The translations under genes were made by a program, and so were the position numbers. The notes below the pieces were generated by a model that worked only from the letters and a program-made list of their open reading frames with translations, was not told the DNA's origin and ran no database searches. From contig NZ_QQTY01000002.1 in the NCBI RefSeq assembly GCF_003670115.1, positions 248,001-312,000 on the forward strand: DNA of 64,000 nucleotides, written 5' to 3'. Shown here piece after piece: positions 27,156 to 36,186 of this stretch. The stretch is from Natronorubrum halophilum. Its GTDB lineage: Archaea > Halobacteriota > Halobacteria > Halobacteriales > Natrialbaceae. How positions within the stretch are numbered: the stretch's first letter is position 1; every line of letters starts with the position of its first letter.

Positions 27156-27974
27156 CTATCGCTCGTCGTCGTCGCGCTCCGCGAGTTTGTGCTTGAACGC
27201 GCGGTAGGCGTTCTCCCCTTGTTCGGTGAGTTTGATCACGCGGCGGCGGCCGACCGACTCGATCGTCACGTAGCCGTCCGCCTCGAGCGGCTCGAGGATA
27301 CGGGTATCGAGGACGCGGAACGCACCCTTGTCCTCGCTGCCGTGTTCCGCCGGCGACTGTCGATCGGCCATGAACGACAGTTCCTTCGCTCGGCCGTACT
27401 CGATCAGATCCTTCTTCTTCGGCGGTGCGGTCCGCGCTTCGTGATAGCCCTCCCAGGAGGTTGGATCGGACAGGAACGCCATGATCGCGACCTGATCGGG
27501 CGTCGGCGACTCGAGGGGGTACGTCGGGAGCTGTTCGATTTCGGCGACGCCACTCGAGATCGGATCGCGCTCGCCGTCGTGATCGTACGCCGCGGGCTCG
27601 ACGTAGTAGGCCCGTGCGTCCGTCGAAACGTCCATGCACGCCATCGTCGCTCCGATCGCGGGAATCGTCCCCGAGCCGGAGACGTTGACCGAGACGGTAT
27701 CTTCGGCGTGGTTCGCGGCGATCGTCGTCACCTCGCCGAGCACGGCGTAGACGTCCGTCAGGTCGCAGGGCCACACTCTGACTTCCGGCACGGTCGACTC
27801 GAGTTCGGCCCGGAGTTCGTCGTGGTACTCGGCCTCGCCGGTTCGTGCGTTCTCGCCCGCGCCGTTATCCTCGAGCAGGTAGACCAGGTCGGCCCGCTGG
27901 TTCCGGATCGGCTCGAGAATGCGGTCGTACTCGTAGCCGAGCGGCACGATGTGCACTCGTTTGACGACGTCCAT
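27156..27974 (-). CDS. CARF-wHTH transcriptional regulator (HFX_2341/DUF6293 family, Csa3-like architecture)
   Basis: A 272-residue protein. The N-terminal ~130 residues form a Rossmann-like CARF domain: RVHIVPLGYEYDRILEPI, then VSVNVSGSGTIPAIGATMA, which is the ligand-loop position of CARF proteins. The C-terminal part (about 160-265) is a winged helix with DTRILEPLEADGYVTIESVG and RRRVIKLTEQGENAYRAF. I recognise it as the haloarchaeal HFX_2341-type family, which shares the CARF-wHTH layout of CRISPR regulator Csa3. No CRISPR array or cas gene lies in this window. The bound signal (a cyclic oligonucleotide or other nucleotide) is inference. Confidence 0.88.
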   Translation of the reverse strand: MDVVKRVHIVPLGYEYDRILEPIRNQRADLVYLLEDNGAGENARTGEAEYHDELRAELESTVPEVRVWPCDLTDVYAVLGEVTTIAANHAEDTVSVNVSGSGTIPAIGATMACMDVSTDARAYYVEPAAYDHDGERDPISSGVAEIEQLPTYPLESPTPDQVAIMAFLSDPTSWEGYHEARTAPPKKKDLIEYGRAKELSFMADRQSPAEHGSEDKGAFRVLDTRILEPLEADGYVTIESVGRRRVIKLTEQGENAYRAFKHKLAERDDDER

Positions 27975-28121
27975 ACTCCGAGAGGCGTGTCAGGAAAAAT
28001 AACAGCTGTGGATCGGACGCGCGCAGATCGCGTCGGCATCGTCCTCCTCTCCGTGGTACGCTCTGGCAAACGTTCGCACGCGCCGAAACGTTGAGAACGC
28101 ACGCCCTCGTACACCGGATAG

Positions 28122-28799
28122 ATGGCAGCGTACGACGCGATCTGTTTCGACCTCGACAGCACCCTCTGCGAACCGACGCAGGACGCGGCGACGCTGCTCG
28201 AGTCGACCTTCGAGCGAGCGGGTCTCGAGCCGTTCTGTACGCCGGCGGACCTGCGGGCCGCCGTCCCGTCGCTGCCGACGGCCGAAACGGATCGCGAGTT
28301 CTACGAGCACCTGTTCGCCGAAGTGGCCACCCGCGCCGACGTCGATCCCGCCGTCTCGTCAGCGCTCGCGGACCGGTATCTCGAACTGCAGGACCCGACC
28401 GCCGTCGCGTTCCGACCCGGAGCGAAAGCCGCCCTCGAGTACGCCCGCGAGCGGGGCCAGGTCGGGCTCATCACGAACGGCGGCCGGCCGACGCAGACCC
28501 AAAAACTCGAGGCGCTGGATATCGCGGACGCCTTCGACGTCTGCGTCTTTACCGAACCGAGCGCGGGGATCTATCCGAAACCCAGTGCGGCCCCCTTCGA
28601 GTACGCGCTCGGGCAACTCGAGGCGACGCCCGACGCCGCGATCCACGTCGGCGACTCGTTGCACGCCGACGTCGCGGGGGCGAACGCGATGGGGATCGAT
28701 TCGGCGTGGATCGACCTCGGTCACGACGACCGCGACGGCGTCGAGCACGAGCCGACGTACGAACTCGCGTCGCTCGAGGCGTTCGAAACGATCGTCTGA
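28122..28799 (+). CDS. HAD-superfamily hydrolase
   Basis: A 225-residue HAD protein. Motif I is CFDLDSTLCEP with nucleophile and acid/base aspartates, motif II is LITNGG, the lysine is in IYPKPSAAPF, and motif III is HVGDSLHADVAGANAMG. The cap is of the alpha-helical C1 type inserted after motif I. Substrate cannot be assigned. It lies alone between the CARF regulator and a haloarchaeal hypothetical gene. Confidence 0.9.
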   Translation: MAAYDAICFDLDSTLCEPTQDAATLLESTFERAGLEPFCTPADLRAAVPSLPTAETDREFYEHLFAEVATRADVDPAVSSALADRYLELQDPTAVAFRPGAKAALEYARERGQVGLITNGGRPTQTQKLEALDIADAFDVCVFTEPSAGIYPKPSAAPFEYALGQLEATPDAAIHVGDSLHADVAGANAMGIDSAWIDLGHDDRDGVEHEPTYELASLEAFETIV

Positions 28800-28819
28800 A
28801 AGTCGGTTCTACGGGACGG

Positions 28820-29353
28820 CTACTCGTCCGGGAGCAGGTCCGTGTGAACGACGGCGCGATACTGATCGTCGGTGGCGGTCTCGAGTCGCTTGAGCAGGGC
28901 GGTCCCCTCGCCGAAGCTCTCGGGGAGTTCGAACTCGTCGTCGTCCCGTTCGTCGCGCTGTTTGCAGCGTCTGACGAAGGAGAGGAGCGTCGGATACGTG
29001 CCCGGCCGGGCGTAGACGACGCCGATATCGTCGGTTACTTGCTCGATCCAGTGATCGATCACCGCTTCGGTCTCGACTCGCGGCTTGCGCTGTTTCTCGG
29101 CCAGTTCCCGGGCATCGATCTCGGTGTCGCCGAGAACCTCGTCGAAGACGTCCTGAAGTTCGTCGGTGTTGTCCTCGAGCGACGGCGCGTCGGCATCGGC
29201 CTCGAGCAGGGCGACGAACGCCTCGAGTTCCGCCGGTCGTACCGCGACCGGGTAGACGAAGTCGTGGGTCTCCTTCGGCAACATGTACGACCGACCTTCG
29301 ACCCCTTGCTCGCCGGGACCGGACTGTCCCAGCATCAAGTCGAGTATTCCCAT
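28820..29353 (-). CDS. Haloarchaeal conserved-type protein, function unknown
   Basis: A 177-residue, strongly acidic protein starting MGILDLMLGQSGPGEQGVEG, with no membrane helix. Segments such as YMLPKETHDFVYPVAVRPAE, EAFVALLEADADAPSLEDN and VIDHWIEQVTDDIGVVYA look like a compact alpha/beta fold. No family was recognised. The longer frame up to 29581 adds arginine- and glycine-rich residues typical of antisense shadow, so the ATG at 29353 was chosen. It is convergent with the HAD gene. Confidence 0.75.
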   Translation of the reverse strand: MGILDLMLGQSGPGEQGVEGRSYMLPKETHDFVYPVAVRPAELEAFVALLEADADAPSLEDNTDELQDVFDEVLGDTEIDARELAEKQRKPRVETEAVIDHWIEQVTDDIGVVYARPGTYPTLLSFVRRCKQRDERDDDEFELPESFGEGTALLKRLETATDDQYRAVVHTDLLPDE

Positions 29354-29471
29354 AGCTGAAACTGGACCACAGAGTCGAATAAGTGTTCCGTGGACGCCTC
29401 GTGGTGAATCGACGCGATCGTGGGTCTCCATGAATTCGCAGCCACCGTGACGGCCGCCTTGGCTCCCGTAG

Positions 29472-30059
29472 TCACCACGTCTCGCCGAGCGCTGCCTTCG
29501 CCCCGCCGAACCCGCTCGCGGTCGTCCACGTCCGCCCGCTCTCGGCGTGTTCGACTTCGTAGCTCCCGCCACACGACCCACACCGGTACTGATCGGGCAC
29601 CTTCACCGGTTTCGAGGCGCGATGTCGCCTCGCTCGCCAGTCACAGTCGCTCGAAAGACAGCGTAGGACGTACCGCGGCTCCGAAAACGTCGGGCAGTGA
29701 CGCGCGGCCTCGAGTCGCGCCGCTCGCTCGCGAAACCGCGGCCCGTGGCCCGATTCGCCGAAGCGCTGGAACTCCCACGCGTGGACGAGTTCGTGCCTGA
29801 CGACGCCCGCGAACGCCGACCACTCGTAGCGCTCGTAGGCCTGCCGCGTGAGCACGATCGTCGCCACTTCGCGGTCCGCGTCCCACCGACACGCCCCCAC
29901 ACGTCGGCGAGCGCGCGTCGTGACGCTCCACTCGAGGGAAGCGCGATCGATCTCGAGGTCGTGTTCCCGAAGCACCTCGCGGGCGTGGATCCGGGCTCGA
30001 GCGACGATTTCGTCGTCGATCGTGAGCTCCGCGCCGGAATCGTCGTCGCCGTCGGTCAC
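29472..30059 (-). CDS. SprT-like zinc metallopeptidase domain protein
   Basis: A 195-residue protein with the SprT/Spartan core: HELVHAWEFQRFG gives the HExxH zinc site, followed by SGHGPRFRERAARLEA with the third histidine. A C-terminal zinc ribbon is seen as CLSSDCDWRARRHR and YRCGSCGGSYE. Spartan relatives degrade proteins crosslinked to DNA, and bacterial SprT is poorly known, so a DNA-repair protease role is a hypothesis. The gene stands alone, divergent from the phosphorylase gene. Confidence 0.9.
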   Translation of the reverse strand: MTDGDDDSGAELTIDDEIVARARIHAREVLREHDLEIDRASLEWSVTTRARRRVGACRWDADREVATIVLTRQAYERYEWSAFAGVVRHELVHAWEFQRFGESGHGPRFRERAARLEAARHCPTFSEPRYVLRCLSSDCDWRARRHRASKPVKVPDQYRCGSCGGSYEVEHAESGRTWTTASGFGGAKAALGETW

Positions 30060-30260
30060 GGACTGGGGAACGAAGCCGTATTTAGAAGGTGTTACGGTTG
30101 CTCGTCACGGCGTTCGTTCCCTCGAATCGAACGGTACACGAGACCGCGAGCGATAACGTATTCCTCGAGTTATGTCGCCTGTCCCGCTCGCATCGACGCC
30201 AAATCGAGTCGAGATCGTTCACTTGACAAGGACACGCTACGCTTTCTGTGAGAACCAGCC

Positions 30261-31265
30261 ATGACCACGGACGATACTTCGCTTCCGGAACCGCGCGAAC
30301 CAGATCCGGACGCTCCCGTTCGACCCACCGCACTGGTGCTCACCGCAGCGTTCGAGCCGCCGCTCGACGAACGACAGCCGTGGCTCGAGCGGTACGAACT
30401 CGTGGACGCACTCGCGGTTCCCGGCACGGATACGCCTCTCTATCTGACCGACACCGGAATCGCGATCACGACGACCGGGATCGGCAAGAGCGACGCGGCG
30501 ACGACTGTCACCGCGTTGCTCGCAACCCCTGAGATCGACCTCGAGTCGGCCTACATCGTCTCGAGCGGAATCGCGGGATCGTCGCCCGAAACGACCGCAC
30601 TCGGCTCCGTCGCGATCGCGGACGCGGTCGTCGACTGGGACCGGAAACATCGATGGGACCACCGCGCAGAGTCGAACGTCGCCGAGACCGCCGAATTCGC
30701 CGTTGAACCCGCCGAATCGGCCGCGGAATCCGACGACGAGCGCCCGATCGATCTTCTCGCCTACCGTCCGCGGGACTACGTCCACCGTCTCGAGGACTCG
30801 GTCGTCGACGGCGCACTCGCCGCCGCTCGCGGCGTCGACCTGCTCGAGGACGCCGGCGCTCGCGAGTACCAGCGCGAGTATCCGAAGGCACCCGACGCAG
30901 AGCCGACGGTCGAACGCGGGACGACCGTCTGCGGCGACGAGTTCTGGCACGGCCTCCGGTACGCGCGGGAGGTCGAGTGGCTCTGCGAGCGCTACGGCGT
31001 CGCGCCCTACGTGACGACCCAGATGGAAGACGCCGCGACGGCGACCGCCCTCGAGCGTTTCGGGCTGTGCGAGCGGTATCTGAGCGTGCGCGCCGTCGCC
31101 AACTACGACCGGCCGGCACCCGGCCAGTCCGTCGCGGAGAGTTTCGACGGCAACCCGGCCAGCCTCGCGCTGGCGATCGACAACGCCGCTCGCATCGGAT
31201 CGGCGGTCGTCGAGGCCCTCGTCCGGACGGACCCGCTCGAGATCGGATCGGGCGAACTCGAGTGA
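30261..31265 (+). CDS. Purine nucleoside permease/phosphorylase-type protein (NUP-like)
   Basis: A 334-residue protein with the nucleoside-phosphorylase-like fold of the NUP family. Marks are ALVLTAAFEPP, TDTGIAITTTGIGKSDAATTV, AYIVSSGIAGSSPE, the FWHGLRYAREVEWLCE helix, and VTTQMEDAATATALERFGL, where the Met-Glu-Asp would contact ribose and base. An acidic, low-complexity insert lies around 145-165 (AEFAVEPAESAAESDD). Despite the family name there is no signal peptide or membrane helix, so it is probably cytoplasmic and acts on nucleosides. Confidence 0.82.
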   Translation: MTTDDTSLPEPREPDPDAPVRPTALVLTAAFEPPLDERQPWLERYELVDALAVPGTDTPLYLTDTGIAITTTGIGKSDAATTVTALLATPEIDLESAYIVSSGIAGSSPETTALGSVAIADAVVDWDRKHRWDHRAESNVAETAEFAVEPAESAAESDDERPIDLLAYRPRDYVHRLEDSVVDGALAAARGVDLLEDAGAREYQREYPKAPDAEPTVERGTTVCGDEFWHGLRYAREVEWLCERYGVAPYVTTQMEDAATATALERFGLCERYLSVRAVANYDRPAPGQSVAESFDGNPASLALAIDNAARIGSAVVEALVRTDPLEIGSGELE

Positions 31266-31275
31266 GGGCGACCGC

Positions 31276-31872
31276 TTAGAGGACTCCGTCTTCGAGCAAT
31301 TCCTCGAGAACGGAGACGACGGCGTCGTATTCGTCTATTCGAACGGTGCGGCTCTGCTCGAGTTGGAGGCCGCCGGAGCCCTCCCGCGAGAGCCAGTTGA
31401 CGAAGTTGTTCGGGCTGACCCCGGCGTACCGACCCGCGGAAACGGGTTCGACGGACGCCGTCACCGCCGACTCGAGTCGGTCGCCGACGCGGCGTTTCGT
31501 GTCGGCGTCGGTCCCGCCGCCGACGAGCACCCGGTCGTCGCCGAGACCGTGGAAGCTGATGACGGTCTCGAAGTCGCGTTCGGCGATCTCGGCGAGCAGC
31601 GGGTACGCCTCCGGTCCGAAGGCGCTCGAGGGAGGATGCCACAACTCGAATGGGCTGTGCTGCTCGTCGTAGCCGAGACACGCCCAGCAACTGGCGTTCG
31701 GGAGTCGGGCGGCCAGTTCGACCGCCTGCTCCGCAGTGCCGGGTTCGATGTGGCCGCCGTGTGCCGCACAGACCAACACCTCCTCGTTGGCCCCGTCGTC
31801 GTACAGCAACTCGGTGTACGCTCCGGTTTCGGTTTCCTCGAGTCGGTGCGTTCGAACCGGCGGACGTGTCAC
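31276..31872 (-). CDS. Poly-gamma-glutamate hydrolase family protein
   Basis: A 198-residue protein resembling the phage PghP/YmaC zinc hydrolase family. The HGGHIEPGTAEQA motif supplies the first zinc ligands (His, Glu), and VISFHGLG supplies a later His. The C-terminal GRYAGVSPNNFVNWLSREGS is also family-like. The family cleaves poly-gamma-glutamate. Some Natrialbaceae make this polymer, which fits, but no synthesis genes lie here. No signal peptide is visible, so the protein is probably intracellular. Confidence 0.85.
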   Translation of the reverse strand: MTRPPVRTHRLEETETGAYTELLYDDGANEEVLVCAAHGGHIEPGTAEQAVELAARLPNASCWACLGYDEQHSPFELWHPPSSAFGPEAYPLLAEIAERDFETVISFHGLGDDRVLVGGGTDADTKRRVGDRLESAVTASVEPVSAGRYAGVSPNNFVNWLSREGSGGLQLEQSRTVRIDEYDAVVSVLEELLEDGVL

Positions 31873-32038
31873 GAGTGCGGATACTCGATCGAGACGGATA
31901 GCTGTTGGCCGGCTGTCGTCACGTCGTCTCTCCCAGCGTCTTTCACACAGATCGTCCGCGACCGCTCCTCGGAGCGTCTCCGGGATGGCGGATGAGAGCG
32001 ATTCAGCCGTGGGAGCGCGAGAAAAAGAGCCGTCCGGT

Positions 32039-32836
32039 TCAGGCCTCGAGCGTCAGTCCGGCGTTCGTCAGCGCGTCGTCGGTCGAACGGTCGTCGTGAA
32101 CGACGCCGGCGACCGCGCGGGCGATGGCTTCGGGGTCCTCGTGCTGGAAGATCGATCGCCCCATCGAGACGCCCGCGCCGCCGGCGTCCATCACGCCGCG
32201 GACCATCTCGATCGTTTCCCGGTCGGTTCCTCTCGAGCCGCCGGCGATGACGACCGGCAGTCGGGTCGACTCGACGACGTGCTGGAAGCTCTCGGCGTCG
32301 CCGCTGTAGCCCGTCTTGACGACGTCTGCGCCGAGTTCCTCCGCGAGACGGACCGCGTGACCAAGCGCCTCGGGGTCCTCGGGATCGACGCCCGGTCCGC
32401 GGGCGTACGCCATCGCGAGCACCGGCATGCCAAAGCGCTCGGCCGTTTCCGTTACGCCGGCGAGCTGCGTGATCTGGTCGGGTTCGTGGTCCGAGCCGAC
32501 GTTGATGTGGAAGGAGACGGCGTCCGCGCCGACCCGAACGGCTTCCTCGACGGTTCCGGTCATCCGTTTCTCGCTCTCGTCGGGACCGATCGTCGTCGAG
32601 CCGTTGAGATGAACGATGTACCCCTTGCCGTTTTTATTTTCGTGGACGCGAGGTGCGATCCCCTTCTGTGTGAGGACCGCGTCCGCTCCGCCGCTGGTGA
32701 TGCCGTCGATCGTCGATTCGATGTCCTTCAATCCCTGAACGGCACCCATCGTGATGCCGTGATCCATCGGGACGATCACGTACGTGCCGTCTGTGCCGAT
32801 TCTCTCGAGTCGCGCGTCGATACCTGTGGTAGTCAT
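32039..32836 (-). CDS. aroA': 2-amino-3,7-dideoxy-D-threo-hept-6-ulosonate synthase (AroA')
   Basis: AroA' is a class I aldolase-type enzyme that condenses aspartate semialdehyde with a deoxy-ketohexose phosphate to begin the archaeal shikimate route. The 265-residue barrel has IVPMDHGITMGAVQGL, GGADAVLTQKG, and the Schiff-base lysine segment GADVVKTGYSGDAESF. The ending AGGSRGTDRETIEMV and GVSMGRSIFQHEDP bind phosphate. It is downstream of trpA (50-bp gap) and likely in the same transcript as trpC-trpB-trpA. The classic fructose-bisphosphate aldolase DhnA is related, but the context favours AroA'. Confidence 0.94.
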   Translation of the reverse strand: MTTTGIDARLERIGTDGTYVIVPMDHGITMGAVQGLKDIESTIDGITSGGADAVLTQKGIAPRVHENKNGKGYIVHLNGSTTIGPDESEKRMTGTVEEAVRVGADAVSFHINVGSDHEPDQITQLAGVTETAERFGMPVLAMAYARGPGVDPEDPEALGHAVRLAEELGADVVKTGYSGDAESFQHVVESTRLPVVIAGGSRGTDRETIEMVRGVMDAGGAGVSMGRSIFQHEDPEAIARAVAGVVHDDRSTDDALTNAGLTLEA

Positions 32837-32886
32837 TGCGGGAGTGTAGCAAGCTTGCAGTTATGGCTGTTCTGGTTCCGGTACAT

Positions 32887-33774
32887 CTACCGCGTCCTCG
32901 CGGTCGCTTCGTCGTCGCTTTCGTCGGACTCGCCGGCCCCGCGGAGCGCGCCGCGTTTGAGTTCCGCAGCTTTGGCCTCGAGTTCGGCCGCGGGGTCGTC
33001 GCTCGAGGCGACGTTCTGGGACGTCCCAGAGCCCGCCGAACCGTGCTCGGCGATGATGTCGACCAGTGCGCTGCCGACGATGACGCCGTCAGCGCCGGCC
33101 TCGATGATTTCGGCGGCGTGGTCGCCCTCGCTGACGCCGAACCCGACCGCTTTGGGCACGTCGTAGTCTGATAGTCGCGCGAGGCTCTCGTGGGTCGCGT
33201 TCGAGACGTCCGCTCGAGCCCCCGTCGTTCCGAGGCGGGCCTGGACGTAGGCGAACCCGGAGACCTGGGACATGATGGTCTCGAGGCGCTCGCCCTCGGT
33301 CGTCGGCGCGATGATGAAGACGAGATCGAGCCCGTAGTCGTCACAGGCTTCGCGAAGCGGGTCGGACTCCTCGGCGGGCAGGTCGGGGACGATGATCCCC
33401 GAGAGGCCGGCCTCGGCCGCGCGCTCGACGAACGGGCGCACGTCGGGCTCCGAACCGTACTGCAGGATCATGTTATAGTACGTCATCACCAGCAGCGGTG
33501 CCTCGGTTTCTATGTCATCGACCAGCTCGAAGAAGCCCTGCGGGGTCGTCCCGGCCTCGAGCGCGCGGTTGATCGCGGCCTGGATCGTCGGCCCCTCCGC
33601 GATCGGCTCCGAGAACGGGAGGCCGAGTTCGATCAGGTCCGAGCCGCCGCGGTCGAGGGCCTCGACGTAGGCTTTCGTGTCCTCGAGCGACGGGTCTCCC
33701 GCCGTGATGTAGGTGATCAGCGCGGGGTGGTCCTCGCGGATGGCGGCTTCGACGTCGCTGTCGTACTCGCTCAC
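32887..33774 (-). CDS. trpA: Tryptophan synthase alpha subunit
   Basis: TrpA cleaves indole-3-glycerol phosphate to indole, which is passed to TrpB. The 295-residue protein has the catalytic Glu49 in [12 protein letters not shown]. At the site matching catalytic Asp60 of the Salmonella enzyme the sequence is IAEGPTIQ, giving Glu60. The phosphate loop [11 protein letters not shown] and [11 protein letters not shown] follow. The C-terminal ~30 residues are charged and extra. Start is GTG overlapping the trpB stop (GTGA), so the two genes are translationally coupled. Confidence 0.96.
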   Translation of the reverse strand: MSEYDSDVEAAIREDHPALITYITAGDPSLEDTKAYVEALDRGGSDLIELGLPFSEPIAEGPTIQAAINRALEAGTTPQGFFELVDDIETEAPLLVMTYYNMILQYGSEPDVRPFVERAAEAGLSGIIVPDLPAEESDPLREACDDYGLDLVFIIAPTTEGERLETIMSQVSGFAYVQARLGTTGARADVSNATHESLARLSDYDVPKAVGFGVSEGDHAAEIIEAGADGVIVGSALVDIIAEHGSAGSGTSQNVASSDDPAAELEAKAAELKRGALRGAGESDESDDEATARTR

Positions 33775-35045
33775 GAGTCGAACACCACCACTTCGGGTGC
33801 AGCCTCGAGGTCGCGCTTCTCGGTCTCCTCGAGCACCGTTTCCAGGTCCTTGTCGCCGCGGCCGGAGACGTTGACAACGATGACGTCGCCGAGGTCTTCG
33901 TCCGCGGCGGTTCCCGCCGCGCGCTCCAGATAGCCGAGCGCGTGACTCGACTCGAGTGCGGGAATGATCCCCTCGAGCCGCGAGAGTCGGTGGAAGCCGT
34001 TGAGCGCGGCGTCGTCGTCGACGCTAGCTGGCGTCACGCGGCCGATGTCGACGAGGTGGGAGAGCTCCGGTCCGACCCCGGCGTAGTCCAGTCCGGCGCT
34101 CACGCTGTGAGACTCCATGATCTGTCCGTCCTCGCTCTGGAGGAGCTTCGTCATCGCGCCGTGGAGCACCCCGTCGGTTCCGGTCGAGAGCGTCGCGGAG
34201 TTGGGTGCGAGTCCCGCTTTCTCGTCGATCTCGAGGCTCGAACCGCCGGCCTCGACGGCGTAGAGATCGACGGATTCGTCGGGAACGAACTCGTGAAAGG
34301 CACCCATCGTGTTCGAGCCGCCGCCGGCGCAGGCGACGACGCTGTCGGGGAGTCGTCCGGCCTTCTCCTGGATCTGTTTGCGGGCCTCCTGACCGATGAC
34401 GGCCTGGAAATCCCGGACCAGTTTCGGGAACGGGTGGGGGCCGACGACCGAGCCGATGACGTAGTGAGTTCGCTCGACGGTCGTCGCCCAGTCGCGCATC
34501 GTCTCGTTGATCGCTTCTTTCAGCGTGGCGCTGCCGGCCTCGACCGGATTCACCTCGGCTCCGTTCATTCGCATCCGGTAGACGTTCGGCCGCTGCCGGT
34601 TGACGTCGGTCCGGCCCATGTAGATCTCGCAGGGCACGTCGAGGTGGGCCGCCGCCATCGCGGTCGCGGTGCCGTGTTGGCCCGCGCCGGTTTCAGCGAT
34701 GACCCGCTCTTTGCCCATGTACTTGGCCAGCAGGACCTGCCCGAGCGCGTTGTTGAGCTTGTGCGCCCCGCCGTGGACGAGGTCCTCGCGTTTGAGGTAG
34801 ATCTCGCGGCCGTAGCGCTCGCTGAGTCGATCCGCGCGCTGGAGCGGCGTCGGTCGTCCGCCGAAGTCGCGCATCCGCTCACGGAACTCGTCCATGAAGC
34901 CATCCTCGTTGTGCAACACGTAGCGCTCGTAGGCGTCCTCGAGTTCCTGCAGGGCGGGCATCAGGGCCTCGGGAACGTACTGGCCGCCGTACTGGCCGAA
35001 CGTGCGCTCGCCGTCACGCTCGCGCTCGCGGTCACTCGTGCTCAT
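33771..35045 (-). CDS. trpB: Tryptophan synthase beta subunit
   Basis: TrpB joins indole and serine using PLP. The 424-residue protein has the canonical [16 protein letters not shown] start, the PLP lysine in [24 protein letters not shown], the phosphate-binding [12 protein letters not shown], and the C-terminal [13 protein letters not shown]. It is of the main TrpB1 type that pairs with TrpA. A 24-bp gap follows trpC, and the stop overlaps the trpA start. The upper-case acidic extension of ~12 residues at the start ([14 protein letters not shown]) is a halophilic addition. Confidence 0.97.
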   Translation of the reverse strand: MSTSDRERERDGERTFGQYGGQYVPEALMPALQELEDAYERYVLHNEDGFMDEFRERMRDFGGRPTPLQRADRLSERYGREIYLKREDLVHGGAHKLNNALGQVLLAKYMGKERVIAETGAGQHGTATAMAAAHLDVPCEIYMGRTDVNRQRPNVYRMRMNGAEVNPVEAGSATLKEAINETMRDWATTVERTHYVIGSVVGPHPFPKLVRDFQAVIGQEARKQIQEKAGRLPDSVVACAGGGSNTMGAFHEFVPDESVDLYAVEAGGSSLEIDEKAGLAPNSATLSTGTDGVLHGAMTKLLQSEDGQIMESHSVSAGLDYAGVGPELSHLVDIGRVTPASVDDDAALNGFHRLSRLEGIIPALESSHALGYLERAAGTAADEDLGDVIVVNVSGRGDKDLETVLEETEKRDLEAAPEVVVFDS

Positions 35046-35069
35046 GCGTCTCCGTAGTCTGGTGTTCGC

Positions 35070-35930
35070 TCATATCTGGTCTTCCTCTTCGATTCCGTCT
35101 CTGTCGGCCGCTCGGACCAATCGCCGGGTGTTCTCGGCCACGTCGCTGTCGCCCGCGCCGTGGTCCATGACGGCGCTGCCGATCAGGAGGGCGTCGGCGC
35201 CCGCCTCTCGCATCCGTCGGACGTCGTCGGGCGTCGACACGCCGCTCTCGGCGATCAACGTCACCTCATCAGGCGCGTGGGGCGCGACGGACTCGAAGGT
35301 TTCGAGGTCCACCTCGAGACGCGCCAGATCCCGGTTGTTCACGCCGATGAGTTCCGCCCCCGCCTGGAGCGCGGTCTCGAGTTCCGCCCGGTCGTGAACC
35401 TCGACCAGCGGCTGGAAGCCTCGGTCGCGGGCCGCCACGATGAGTTCCTCGAGGGCAGCGTCGGAACGCGACGCGCTCTGATCGGCCCGCGAATCGTTCG
35501 ATTCGCGAACGCCGACGAACCGAGTGATCAACAGGAGGAGGTCGGCCTCGACGGCGTCCATCTGTTCTTCCCGAAGGACGAAGTCCTTGCGGAGGACCGG
35601 GACGTCGACGGCCTCTCGGATCCGGGTCAGCGCCTCGGGCGAGCCGCCGAAGTGGCTCGGCTCGGTGAGCACCGAGATCGCCGCCGCACCGCCCTCGACC
35701 ATCGCCTCGGCCAGTTCGACCGGGTCATCCTCGCGCGTGCCGTCCGCTGTCGGACTCGTCGGCTTTACCTCGGCGATCACCGGGACGCGACCGTCTGCCT
35801 CGGCTCGCGCGATGGCGTCGGATAGCGACCGCGCGTCGACGTCTACGGCACCATCGCCGCCACCCGACCGCTCCCGGGCGGCCTCGAGGATCGACGCCAC
35901 CGCGGGAGCGAGCTCCGTATCGGAGTTCAT
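35070..35930 (-). CDS. trpC: Indole-3-glycerol phosphate synthase
   Basis: TrpC closes the indole ring of the carboxyphenylamino-ribulose phosphate intermediate. The 286-residue barrel shows [12 protein letters not shown] (catalytic Lys), [34 protein letters not shown] and [14 protein letters not shown] short acidic/serine insertion ([15 protein letters not shown]) sits in one loop. It is the first gene of the trpC-trpB-trpA-aroA' operon. The ATG at 35930 lies just after the second of two TGTACA boxes, suggesting a nearly leaderless transcript. Confidence 0.96.
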   Translation of the reverse strand: MNSDTELAPAVASILEAARERSGGGDGAVDVDARSLSDAIARAEADGRVPVIAEVKPTSPTADGTREDDPVELAEAMVEGGAAAISVLTEPSHFGGSPEALTRIREAVDVPVLRKDFVLREEQMDAVEADLLLLITRFVGVRESNDSRADQSASRSDAALEELIVAARDRGFQPLVEVHDRAELETALQAGAELIGVNNRDLARLEVDLETFESVAPHAPDEVTLIAESGVSTPDDVRRMREAGADALLIGSAVMDHGAGDSDVAENTRRLVRAADRDGIEEEDQI

Positions 35931-35933
35931 TGT

Positions 35934-35966
35934 TGTACATCGACGTACTCATGTGTACAAAAACCT
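35934..35966 (-). promoter_or_regulatory. trpC operon promoter with two TGTACA boxes
   Basis: TGTACA occurs at 35934-35939 and 35954-35959, 20 bp apart, within a broader inverted pair (TTGTACAT and ATGTGTACAA). On the minus strand the upstream box abuts a T-rich TATA-like GGTTTTTGTA (about 35957-35966) and the downstream box covers the expected transcription start. TGTACA is the published TRP box bound by the repressor TrpY in a methanogen. Use by a haloarchaeal repressor is inference. Confidence 0.6.
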
Positions 35967-36186
35967 TGCGCCATCGCGACGAGCGATGAGGGATTGGTGG
36001 CGAACCGATCCCGCACTGCGCCGATTACTGAACCGCCGCGCGGCGGCGCGCGCCGGGGCGCAGTGGACGAACGCGACGCGCTCGAGTTCCGTCACGTACC
36101 GGCCGGAGACGCTACCGAAGTCGTGTCGAAACGCTCGAGACGAAGCGACCGGCGAATATTCATGCCTGTATCACCTACACGAACGT

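Noticed and set aside
30060-30260. Possible small gene or RNA in the SprT-phosphorylase spacer
   Set aside because: Only arginine-rich or very short frames, and no conserved RNA fold was recognised.
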